This document shows positions 52,352 through 64,000 of a stretch of DNA of 64,000 nt, one piece after another. How positions within the stretch are numbered: the stretch's first letter is position 1; every line of letters begins with the position of its first letter. A program made the position numbers and the translations under genes. Under the pieces are notes generated by a model, which saw only the letters and a list, made by a program, of their open reading frames with translations, did not search any database and was not told where the DNA came from. The stretch comes from G051132615 sp051132615 (GTDB lineage: Bacteria; Pseudomonadota; Gammaproteobacteria; Burkholderiales; Neisseriaceae): positions 1,426,001 to 1,490,000 of the forward strand of contig NZ_CP152375.1 of NCBI RefSeq assembly GCF_051132615.1. The letters are read 5' to 3'.

Positions 52352-53701
52352 TTAAGTACTTACTTTTCCTTTTGCAGCATCTAGTTCCGCTTCATAAGCT
52401 TTTGCTTTTTCTGTGTCGAACTGTTTCTCCCATTTGGCAATAACCAAAATTGCCAAAGAATTACCCATTACATTTACAGCCGTTCTACCCATGTCCATTA
52501 AACGATCTACCCCAATAATGAATGCCAAACCTTCAATGGGTAAGCCTACGCTGGCTAAAGTGGCTGATAACACCACAAACGATACCCCTGGCACACCTGC
52601 AATACCCTTTGATGCAATCATTAAAGTAATCACAATAGTGATTTGGTCAATTAAACTCAGATCAATGTTGTAAATCTGAGCGATAAAAATGACTGCAATG
52701 CTTTGGTATAGTGTCGAACCATCAAGGTTAAATGAATAACCTGTTGGCAATACAAAACCAGTGATTGATTTTGGTGCACCATACTTTTCCATTTTTTCCA
52801 TGATTTTAGGTAGTACAGTTTCAGAGCTTGCTGTTGAAAAGGCTAAAATCAGCTCCTCTTTTAAAATGCGACAAATTGTTGACATTCTTAAGCCACAAAA
52901 ACGTGCCACACCACCTAAAACCACCGCAACAAAGAAGAACATTGCCGCGTATACTAATAAAACAAGTTTGAATAAAGAAATTAAAGAGTCAAAACCATAT
53001 TGACCTACGGTCATTGCAATCAAACCAAATACACCAATTGGCGCATAGCGCATAATGATATTGGTGACAACAAACATGGTTTCAGAAATACCCTTTAATA
53101 CTTTTAATACAGGTTCTTTTTGTTCTGTTGGCAAAGAAACCAAACCAATTCCAAATAAAACAGAGAAGAAAATTAAAGGCAATAAATCGCCATTTGCCAT
53201 GGCATAAACCACATTTTTCGGAATCATGGATAAAATCATAACCACAAGGCCATGTGGTGCATCTTCAGTTTGTGCCAAGGTTTGTTGATATTGTGAAATA
53301 TCCCCTGTGCCAAGAGCACTTAAATCAATACCAGAGCCTGGGTGAAAAACATTTGCAGCAAATAAACCAACAAAAATGGCCACAGTCGTAATGACTTCAA
53401 AATAAAAAATGGTTTTTACGCCCATTGTGCCAATTTTTTTTGCATCTTCCATACTGGCAATGCCAACAGTTAAAGTTGTGACAACTATTGGTACCACAAT
53501 CATTTTGATCATCGTGATCAAAATGTCACCCAAAGGCTTAAAAAAATTCGTGATACTACTTTGGTAATGCTGGTGTAAACTATGGGTTGGATCTATGCGA
53601 ATTTCGTTTAAATAAACCCCAACAATAATCCCTAAAATCAAACCGACAACAATCTGTACTGCCAAATTACGTTTGAAGAGAGAAAACCCCTTTTTAATCA
53701 T
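52352..53701 (-). CDS. gltP: Dicarboxylate/amino acid:cation symporter (glutamate importer, GltP-like)
   Basis: This 449-residue protein has the DAACS/GltP fold: about eight helices, two re-entrant hairpins (IAFSTASSETVLPKIMEKMEKYG and ASKGIAGVPGVSF) and the NLDGS substrate motif. It imports glutamate or aspartate with H+ or Na+. It is the first gene of the minus-strand cluster, 60 bases before glmS, so the operon begins with uptake of the pathway substrate. Its promoter must lie in the 505-base gap upstream. Confidence 0.93.
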   Translation of the reverse strand: MIKKGFSLFKRNLAVQIVVGLILGIIVGVYLNEIRIDPTHSLHQHYQSSITNFFKPLGDILITMIKMIVVPIVVTTLTVGIASMEDAKKIGTMGVKTIFYFEVITTVAIFVGLFAANVFHPGSGIDLSALGTGDISQYQQTLAQTEDAPHGLVVMILSMIPKNVVYAMANGDLLPLIFFSVLFGIGLVSLPTEQKEPVLKVLKGISETMFVVTNIIMRYAPIGVFGLIAMTVGQYGFDSLISLFKLVLLVYAAMFFFVAVVLGGVARFCGLRMSTICRILKEELILAFSTASSETVLPKIMEKMEKYGAPKSITGFVLPTGYSFNLDGSTLYQSIAVIFIAQIYNIDLSLIDQITIVITLMIASKGIAGVPGVSFVVLSATLASVGLPIEGLAFIIGVDRLMDMGRTAVNVMGNSLAILVIAKWEKQFDTEKAKAYEAELDAAKGKVST

Positions 53702-53973
53702 AATGACGCTCCTATTGTTTGCATTAAATTAGTTGTTATAGTGTTAACTGCTTCTTTACCTAACTTGATGCGAGCGTTTTTTGTTCTTACTTATCGTTAT
53801 TTTTGTATTCATACAAATTTATGATGTTGCGATGTGACTGATACTACTCGTTCACAAAAAATCATGTTAATTAAAAATTTTGATTAAAGCTTACAAAGTG
53901 ATTATGGATATTTTATATGATTGAATTTTATAGAATTAAAAATATAATTTTTGTGTGTAGGAACGTTTGTATT

Positions 53974-54166
53974 ATGTTTAAAACAACGTGTTAAATATGT
54001 TTAAAACAACTAATATAACCACCTTTTTTATGAAAAAACGGGTTATATTTTTCATAAAAAAAGAAAAAATAATTCATATTTGTAAAAAACTGTTGTAATA
54101 AAGGAAAATATACCTTGATATTTTGAAATATCAGTATTTTTAAAAGAAAAATATGTGTAAAACAAC
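53974..54166 (+). repeat. Iteron-like direct repeats beside repA
   Basis: ATGTTTAAAACAAC occurs exactly at 53974-53987 and 53997-54010, a 23-base spacing that is two helical turns. A one-mismatch copy (ATGTGTAAAACAAC) is at 54153-54166, and a weaker copy near 54077. They lie at the 3' side of repA in the 505-base gap 53702-54206, which holds no gene. Such repeats are typical initiator-binding iterons of plasmid origins. Confidence 0.62.
54014..54061. repeat. Two overlapping, mutually exclusive hairpins within the iteron region
   Basis: TATAACC (54014-54020) pairs with GGTTATA (54041-54047), and TTTTTTATGAAAAA (54024-54037) pairs with TTTTTCATAAAAAA (54048-54061). Each arrangement prevents the other. 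It could be an origin melting/primer structure or the terminator of repA. Confidence 0.55.
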
Positions 54167-54206
54167 GAAATTATATTTTGTGTGATTAAAAAATATTAAC
54201 CGCTCT

Positions 54207-55067
54207 TTAAAGAGTTCGTTTTTTGTTTAATTGATTCACCATATCACGAATTTGTGCTTTATAACCTCGAGCGCCTTGTTTGTAAAAGTGAACAATATCC
54301 GTTCCAGTTTCATACCTTAATTGGTACTCTGGTAAGTTATTGAGTTTCGCTGTGCTCCTGATTAGACGACGAAACTCATGAATTGTCGCTGTTGTCCCTG
54401 TTTTTTGATACAGAGACTCTAAATCAATAGACCATTTGACTTGAGTGGCACAATATTTTCTTGCCAGAGTATATAAATGACGTTCAAGAGGTTTTCTGAG
54501 CTTAAAATAATCTGCATGAAAAGCCAGTAATTTTTTTGCAAGGATTGCTTCGTGAATAATATCTGGTAGAGTAATCTCAATGGCCTCCATTCTTCTTTTT
54601 TTATCAGATTTTTCCAGAATGCACCAAGAAGCAATTAAGTCAAAAGAAAAAGATTTTTGATAACCTTCATCATTTATATATACTTCTATTGTTGTATCCT
54701 TTAAACGATGTAAAGCTTCAATCAGCCTCTTATAGTTATCCCCATCTGTTCTTCTGTTTGTCGTGACTAAAAAGTCATGGGCCTTAAATTGAATAGTTTG
54801 ATCAATATCTACACCATAAATGCGCATCGCTTCTACTTGCTTGCTGATGCAGTAAATCAATAAATCTTTATCGTATATCGTGGCACTGCCATATTCTCCT
54901 GGTTCTACCACGATTAAAGCATGTTCATCTTTATATCTACGCAAAGCAACATTGCCTGCTTTTAAAACAAAAATAGGACAGTCAATATGAATATGATGAT
55001 TTTTTAACAATGAAGCAAAAGCATCTACCATAAAAAAATTAAGCTGATGTTCAGGTTTTTTTTTCAC
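54207..55067 (-). CDS. repA: Plasmid-type replication initiator protein A (RPA family)
   Basis: This 286-residue protein matches the RPA family (PF10134 type): LNFFMVDAFASLLKNHHIHIDCPIFVLKAGNVALRRY, then ATIYDKDLLIYCISKQ, HDFLVTTNRRTDG and HADYFKLRKPLERHLYTLARKYC. This family initiates replication of theta plasmids in Proteobacteria through a winged helix-turn-helix binding iterons. GTG start at 55067 follows GGTGGAG six bases upstream. No parAB or mobilisation genes are adjacent. An inverted repeat CTTAAGT/ACTTAAG at 55132-55149 upstream may be an autoregulatory operator. It is probably a chromosomally integrated plasmid relic or a co-opted initiator. Confidence 0.82.
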   Translation of the reverse strand: MKKKPEHQLNFFMVDAFASLLKNHHIHIDCPIFVLKAGNVALRRYKDEHALIVVEPGEYGSATIYDKDLLIYCISKQVEAMRIYGVDIDQTIQFKAHDFLVTTNRRTDGDNYKRLIEALHRLKDTTIEVYINDEGYQKSFSFDLIASWCILEKSDKKRRMEAIEITLPDIIHEAILAKKLLAFHADYFKLRKPLERHLYTLARKYCATQVKWSIDLESLYQKTGTTATIHEFRRLIRSTAKLNNLPEYQLRYETGTDIVHFYKQGARGYKAQIRDMVNQLNKKRTL

Positions 55068-55343
55068 AAATGCTCCACCTAACTAAATTAAAGTATTCTG
55101 TTAGGAACAATAATTAAAGATACGTGCAAATCTTAAGTCGAAACTTAAGTGTAGAACAGATTTAAACATCTTATTATACAGTTACCATTAACGTATATAT
55201 ATTGTGCTACGTCAGTTAATATGTATTGTATAGACAAACAAATAATGCTGCCGTTTAAAATAAGTGTTTTTTTAAAAGCATATTTAAACCTTATACTAAA
55301 CAGCGATTTAGTATATATTTTCAAAAACAGGGGGTGTATAGTG

Positions 55344-55372
55344 TTGACAGGTTGTAGTTGTGTCTGTATAGT
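55344..55372 (+). promoter_or_regulatory. Main promoter of the rRNA operon
   Basis: TTGACA (55344-55349) and TATAGT (55367-55372) with an ideal 17-base spacer, about 170 bases before the 16S gene. The 55068-55343 gap upstream also carries the repA promoter region and is AT-rich. Confidence 0.85.
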
Positions 55373-55397
55373 TCGCTTTCTTCGCTGCTGATGCAGC

Positions 55398-55409
55398 TGC
55401 TCTTTAAAA
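55398..55409 (+). promoter_or_regulatory. boxA antitermination site of the rRNA leader
   Basis: TGCTCTTTAAAA matches the boxA consensus TGCTCTTTAACA with one change. A small hairpin (CTGC-TGAT-GCAG, 55386-55397) immediately before it resembles boxB. Confidence 0.75.
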
Positions 55410-55410
55410 G

Positions 55411-55441
55411 ATTAGACAACCGAAAAGTGTGAGTGCTGTAA
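55411..55441 (+). other. 16S rRNA precursor processing stem, 5' arm
   Basis: Upstream GACAACCG...AGTGTGAG is complementary to downstream CTCACACTTGTCGGTTGT (57101-57120). The long helix enclosing 16S is a typical RNase III processing stem. Confidence 0.75.
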
Positions 55442-55539
55442 TGCCTCACACTGCGAAATTAAATTTGTATACAAGGACATTAGTCCTGTTGAAGAATTTG
55501 AGAAAAAGCAGACCAGAAATTTAGTAATAGCAAGAGATT

Positions 55540-57082
<1,543 letters not shown>

Positions 57083-57148
57083 GAGAAAGAGGTGTTGCAG
57101 TGCTCACACTTGTCGGTTGTTTAATATAGTAAAGATGCGCAAGACCTT

Positions 57149-57225
<77 letters not shown>

Positions 57226-57242
57226 ACTGAACGATCTTAAAT

Positions 57243-57318
57243 GGGGGTATAGCTCAGTTGGTAGAGCACCTGCTTTGCAAGCAGGGGGTCATCGGTTCGA
57301 ACCCGTTTACCTCCACCA
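57243..57318 (+). tRNA. trnA: tRNA-Ala (anticodon TGC)
   Basis: A 76-base cloverleaf starting GGGGGTATAGCTCAGTTGG, with anticodon loop CTTTGCAAG, T-loop GTTCGAACC and encoded CCA. Follows tRNA-Ile by 17 bases. Confidence 0.98.
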
Positions 57319-57400
57319 CATAATCGAAAATCAAAGGATTTTTAAGAGTAAGGGAATAACTTACTTGAGAGAGTATTTTGATTTGCGATTAAAAGCGCAC

Positions 57401-57412
57401 TGATCTTTAACA
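57401..57412 (+). promoter_or_regulatory. boxA antitermination site of the 16S-23S spacer
   Basis: TGATCTTTAACA differs from boxA consensus at one base. It lies between tRNA-Ala and 23S, the standard position. The rest of the 299-base spacer holds the 23S processing arm near 57601-57625. Confidence 0.75.
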
Positions 57413-57617
57413 AATTAGTAAAGCCGAAATCAACAAAGCGATACAGCTTTTTTGGAGTTGATTTGAGGATTCATTCTCGAATTGACTGACTGAATAAATG
57501 TATCAAATTGGGTGATGATTGTATCGAAATACACGAAGCACGAAGACAAAAGGCGTGTGGAGTGACACAACAACGAGAATCTGTTTAAGTAAGATGTTTA
57601 GGCATTTGAAATGATAG

Positions 57618-60509
<2,892 letters not shown>

Positions 60510-60631
60510 ATCATTTGAAGTGCTTAGGCGCGACGGATGGTTGTTGTTGAGGTATAATTATTACCTGAAAGATTTCGAAGTATGGTGTTTGAATAGAACG
60601 CCATATGGCTTTACTGATTTGTACAAGTTTA

Positions 60632-60746
60632 TGTTTGGCGGCCACAGCGAGATGGTCCCACGCCTTCCCATCCCGAACAGGATCGTGAAACGTCTCAGCG
60701 CCGATGATAGTGTGGATACCCATGTGAAAGTAGGACACCGCCAAAC
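60632..60746 (+). rRNA. rrf: 5S ribosomal RNA
   Basis: About 115 bases, with TTTGGCGGCC at the 5' end pairing with CACCGCCAAAC at the 3' end and the conserved CCCATCCCGAACAGG and AGCGCCGATGATAGT blocks. Ends are approximate by a few bases. Confidence 0.96.
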
Positions 60747-60755
60747 TCCCCATTT

Positions 60756-60795
60756 AGAGCCCAGTTACACTGTAACTGGGCTCTTCTTCTTTATA
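60756..60795 (+). terminator. rRNA operon terminator
   Basis: AGAGCCCAGTTACA (60756-60769) and its exact complement (60771-60784) form a 14-bp stem followed by TCTTCTTTATATTT. Strong intrinsic terminator. Confidence 0.93.
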
Positions 60796-61112
60796 TTTCT
60801 ATAATCTGTATTCCGTCCTTCATTTGAGCTTCTAGCTCTTCTATTGCTTAAGAATGATTATTTTTCTTATTCACTTTAATTGGTACATTTATATTCAAGG
60901 ATTATATTATTAATATAATATTATTAATATTTAAACTATGTTGTATTTAAAGCTGTTTATTAATTGAAATGTAAATATTAGTTAAAATTCTGTGCTTTCT
61001 ATTCGTAAATAAAAGTATAATAAATTTAATATTAATATTTAAATTATCGAATTAAATCAATATTTGAATTCGATAATGGTGAATTTATAGAATTAAAGGT
61101 AAAGGGGTAGTT
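60796..61112. other. AT-rich gap before the autotransporter
   Basis: 317 bases of very AT-rich sequence with TATTAATATTA-type runs. It must hold the autotransporter promoter but no single -35/-10 pair stands out. No gene is seen. Confidence 0.4.
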
Positions 61113-64000
61113 ATGAACAAAGTATACAGAGTCGTGTTTAGTCAGTTAACGGGACATTGGGTGGTGACATCGGAGTTGGCGAAGGGTAAGACCAAATCAA
61201 ACGTGATGAAAAAGGCTGCTACGCTCGCTGCTACCGCAGGCTTGTTGGCTTCTGCTAATACCGCTCTGGCCGCTAACTGTAGTACTAATCTGGGCAGTGG
61301 GGGATCTTTAGGCTCGACTACTTGTATTGCTACTGGCACGGATGAAGACTCTAAGCTAACCTTAACTGGAACAGGCACTATTTCAGATGCAACTACTCAT
61401 ACAGTACGTATACAAGGAACAGGTGCTGGCAAAGGTGAGTTGGTTAGTGACGGTAATATTACTATTAATAATGGTGGTGTAGGTTTTGGTGTTCATGTGT
61501 CTTCTGGAACAGGAGGTGCGAATGCTTCCTTTAAAGGAAATACAAATATCACCTTAGCAACATCTCCTACTGCTGATACGGGTGTTTTGGTGACCAGTAC
61601 AGGAAATTCTTCTGTTGAAATTACTGGTAAGTTTAATTTAACCAATAATGCAGCTTGGCGCGATACTGAGCTAGATGGTATAGAAGTGAATTCGAATGGT
61701 TTAGGTAATTCGACTTTAACTCATACTGGTGAAGGAACAATATCGGTGTTGGCTGGTAATGCAATTCATATGAATGCAAAAGGCAGCCAAGGTAATATTG
61801 TTGTTAACCTTGCTGGTACTGGTGCAGGCATTTTGTTAAAAGCAGATGGAGATGGTAGTAAAGGGTTAAGTGCTACAACGGGTTATCAAAATAAAAATGC
61901 TAAAATTATCATGGCAACAAATGCCAATATAGAAACGAACGGTGCTAACGCATACGGTATTTCTGCTAATACCGTGTGGGTACCTGCTGATGGTAGTATT
62001 CCTACTTCAGAAGCTGCAGGTGCTACTGTTGATATTACCAATACAGGTACAATTCATTCTAATGCTGTAGGTGATGCTGGTAAATTGGCTCATGGCATTT
62101 ATACACTTAATAAAAACCACAATACAACGATTAAAAATAATGGCATCATTATTACGCAAGGTGATGATGCTTCTGGTATTCGTGCGGAACATACAACTGA
62201 TTCAACCAGTGGTAATATTGAAATAGAAACTGGCAGTAATAGTTATATTGAAACCAATTATGCTAATGCAGATGGTATCCATGCCATTATTGGTAGTGAA
62301 CAAACAGGTTCTCCATTAAATAATAGTAGTAATATTACTGTAATCGCAGATGGTGTGATTAAAACTACAGGTAATGGTTCTGCTGAAGGTATTTATGGTG
62401 CAATTCGCGCTGCTAACAATACGGGTGATATTACTTTAACATTTAAAGGGGCTTCGATTGAAACAACTGGTACAGGCGTTAATCGAGGAATTTATGGTCG
62501 CCAAGATGGTACAGGCTCTTTAACTATTGAACATTTTGGTCAAGAAATTAAAACTTGGGGAGATAGTGCCCATGGGATAGTAGCTTTAAGTGGAGGTTCC
62601 TCTAGTGCTTCTACAACATCAGGAGATTTTTTGATTCAAAGTACTGGAAAAATTACGACCTATGGTGATGCTGCGAATGGAATTTATGCGACTTTAAAAA
62701 GTAATGCTCAATCTTTAATTATTAATAATACTGGGGATATTACCACTTCAGGAGATGGAGCCAGTGCTATTCGTGCTGTAATTGATTATGCTGGTTTAGA
62801 CAGTCATGGTATGACTATTAATCAATTAGGTGGTACTTTAAGTACATCGGGTTCAGGGACGGCAGGAGTTCACGCTGATTCTCACGGTATTATTGCTCTA
62901 ACGAATGCAATATCTGGTGATATTAATGTTAATGTTAAAGATACAATGATTAACTTAAAAGGCAGCAATAGTGATGGTATTGATATTCAAAATACAGGAA
63001 CAGGTGCTTCGAATTTAAATATTAATATCATCACTGAAGGCGGCGAGATTAACACTTTGGATCCTACACTTGCAGCAACAGGTAATTCCAATTATGGAAT
63101 TGTTGCAATTCAAGCTGGGGCTGCTGCAGGTGAGATCAATATCAAGAATATAGGTACAAAAGTTAGTACAGGTTTAGCGCAAGATGGTTTAGCACCTAGC
63201 TCAGCTGCTATTTTTGCTCAGTTTAAGGATGCTACTGCGACGGGTAAAGCAACCATTATTAATTCTGGCGAATTATCTACTCAGGGTGCGGGTGCTGCCG
63301 CCAGTACAATTAGAATCGCTCATGCGGGCTCTGGTGATGTTGAAGTCACCAATATAGGTTTGTTGACAACGGAGGGAAAAGACGCAGCTGGAATTTATGT
63401 GGATAGTAAAGGTGGTAATGTTGTTATAGACAGTCATGGAGTCATTAATACAACAAATGCAAGAGGAATTTATGCGCGTTCAGTTGGTGATGATTTAACA
63501 TTAATAGCCACAAATAATATCACTACAGGCCAAGTTGCTGGTGATGTGGTACATAATCATGGTATTGATGTGGGTACAACAAAAGTAAATGGTAAAGTCA
63601 CAGTAGATTATTCAGATGGCACCATTAAAGTTGTTGGTAATACGGTATCAGGTGGGAATGCAATTGGGATTGCAGCTTGGGATGCTGGTTCTGGTGCGAC
63701 TGGTGTAAATGCAACGATTAACTTACATAACAATGCCATTGTTGATGCAACAGAAGGCGTTGGCGGGTTACAAATTCGATCAAATGGGGTAGGCACAATA
63801 AAAATTGATGCTTCTTCACAAGTTCATGGCGGTTCAGGCTACGGTATTCATTTTAAAGGAACCGATGGAACGGATTTAGCAACGCATGTTTTAGAAAATA
63901 ATGGTGTTGTTGATGCATTAACAGACCATGTTATTATGAGTGATTCTGTAGCAGGAAGTACCTTAACTGTAAATAACTATGGTACGGTTACTGGATATGT
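61113..64000 (+). CDS. ESPR-containing autotransporter/adhesin, 3' end outside window
   Basis: The frame is open from the ATG at 61113 to the window edge, 962 codons. The N-terminus NKVYRVVFSQLTGHWVVTSELAKGK is an extended signal peptide region (ESPR) of large type V-secreted proteins, followed by a hydrophobic signal (AATLAATAGLLASANTALA). The passenger is glycine-, asparagine- and threonine-rich with repeating TGD.A.GIYA/GIHA units spaced by about 40-60 residues, typical of a beta-helix. A C-terminal translocator barrel is expected past the edge. It would be an exposed adhesin or surface factor. The AAAGGGG before the start is a plausible ribosome-binding site. Confidence 0.88.
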   Translation, partial: MNKVYRVVFSQLTGHWVVTSELAKGKTKSNVMKKAATLAATAGLLASANTALAANCSTNLGSGGSLGSTTCIATGTDEDSKLTLTGTGTISDATTHTVRIQGTGAGKGELVSDGNITINNGGVGFGVHVSSGTGGANASFKGNTNITLATSPTADTGVLVTSTGNSSVEITGKFNLTNNAAWRDTELDGIEVNSNGLGNSTLTHTGEGTISVLAGNAIHMNAKGSQGNIVVNLAGTGAGILLKADGDGSKGLSATTGYQNKNAKIIMATNANIETNGANAYGISANTVWVPADGSIPTSEAAGATVDITNTGTIHSNAVGDAGKLAHGIYTLNKNHNTTIKNNGIIITQGDDASGIRAEHTTDSTSGNIEIETGSNSYIETNYANADGIHAIIGSEQTGSPLNNSSNITVIADGVIKTTGNGSAEGIYGAIRAANNTGDITLTFKGASIETTGTGVNRGIYGRQDGTGSLTIEHFGQEIKTWGDSAHGIVALSGGSSSASTTSGDFLIQSTGKITTYGDAANGIYATLKSNAQSLIINNTGDITTSGDGASAIRAVIDYAGLDSHGMTINQLGGTLSTSGSGTAGVHADSHGIIALTNAISGDINVNVKDTMINLKGSNSDGIDIQNTGTGASNLNINIITEGGEINTLDPTLAATGNSNYGIVAIQAGAAAGEINIKNIGTKVSTGLAQDGLAPSSAAIFAQFKDATATGKATIINSGELSTQGAGAAASTIRIAHAGSGDVEVTNIGLLTTEGKDAAGIYVDSKGGNVVIDSHGVINTTNARGIYARSVGDDLTLIATNNITTGQVAGDVVHNHGIDVGTTKVNGKVTVDYSDGTIKVVGNTVSGGNAIGIAAWDAGSGATGVNATINLHNNAIVDATEGVGGLQIRSNGVGTIKIDASSQVHGGSGYGIHFKGTDGTDLATHVLENNGVVDALTDHVIMSDSVAGSTLTVNNYGTVTGY

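Noticed and set aside
53702..54206. A cobalamin riboswitch before the glutamate mutase operon
   Set aside because: I looked for conserved B12-box-like sequence in the gap upstream of gltP and saw none.

Overview
The window looks like chromosomal DNA from a low-GC member of the Neisseriaceae (Betaproteobacteria), probably host-associated. I base this on the text of the 16S, 5S and tRNA-Ala genes and on ParC, which read like Neisseria homologues as I remember them; no search was run. Further support is the 16S-tRNA-Ile-tRNA-Ala-23S-5S order and a surface autotransporter with an extended signal peptide of the type common in Neisseriaceae. The low GC content is a visual impression, not a calculation.

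Layout. 1-15.5 kb, almost all on the minus strand: a large FAD/Fe-S dehydrogenase cut by the window edge, a lipoprotein amidase, a DUF4870 protein, rpoH, a MacA-MacB-like tripartite exporter with its outer-membrane channel, a rhodanese on the plus strand, an aminotransferase, and a sugar epimerase/glycosyltransferase pair likely used for surface glycans. 15.5-15.9 kb: an AT-rich gap with three perfect DnaA boxes, where gene direction flips. 15.9-27.2 kb, mostly plus strand: parC, pilS-pilR, ruvB, doxX (minus), a LysR regulator, a GNAT, an unrecognised gene, a DUF2782 gene and thrB. 27.2-38.6 kb: ibrB-ibrA, a TraB/GumN protein, clpB with a sigma-32 type promoter, a membrane protein, a LOG-family gene head-to-head with polA, and a conserved gene broken by frameshifts. 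38.6-43.4 kb: a periplasmic choloylglycine-hydrolase-type enzyme, a LysR regulator, an MHS transporter, and marR with a membrane-protein partner. Three parS-like ParB sites lie between 36.9 and 41.0 kb.

43.6-53.7 kb is one long minus-strand operon-like array for glutamate breakdown by the methylaspartate route. It runs from a glutamate/dicarboxylate symporter through glutamate mutase (S, L and E) and methylaspartate ammonia-lyase, then three poorly characterised proteins (AtuA/DUF1446, DUF4387, a P-loop protein), and ends with a two-subunit fumarase-type hydratase that is a natural candidate for mesaconate hydratase. No citramalate lyase is in the window, so the final step and the role of the three uncharacterised proteins are open. 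This is the best candidate for undescribed biochemistry here.

53.7-55.1 kb holds a plasmid-type replication initiator (RPA/RepA family) with iteron-like repeats beside its 3' end, wedged against an rRNA operon (55.3-60.8 kb) that has a clear promoter, boxA sites and RNase III processing stems. 61.1 kb to the end is the first 962 codons of a repetitive ESPR autotransporter that continues past the window.

Taken together, the DnaA boxes, gene polarity flip, parS sites and leading-strand rRNA operon suggest an origin-proximal segment, but no dnaA, dnaN or chromosomal parAB genes are present, so this is inference.
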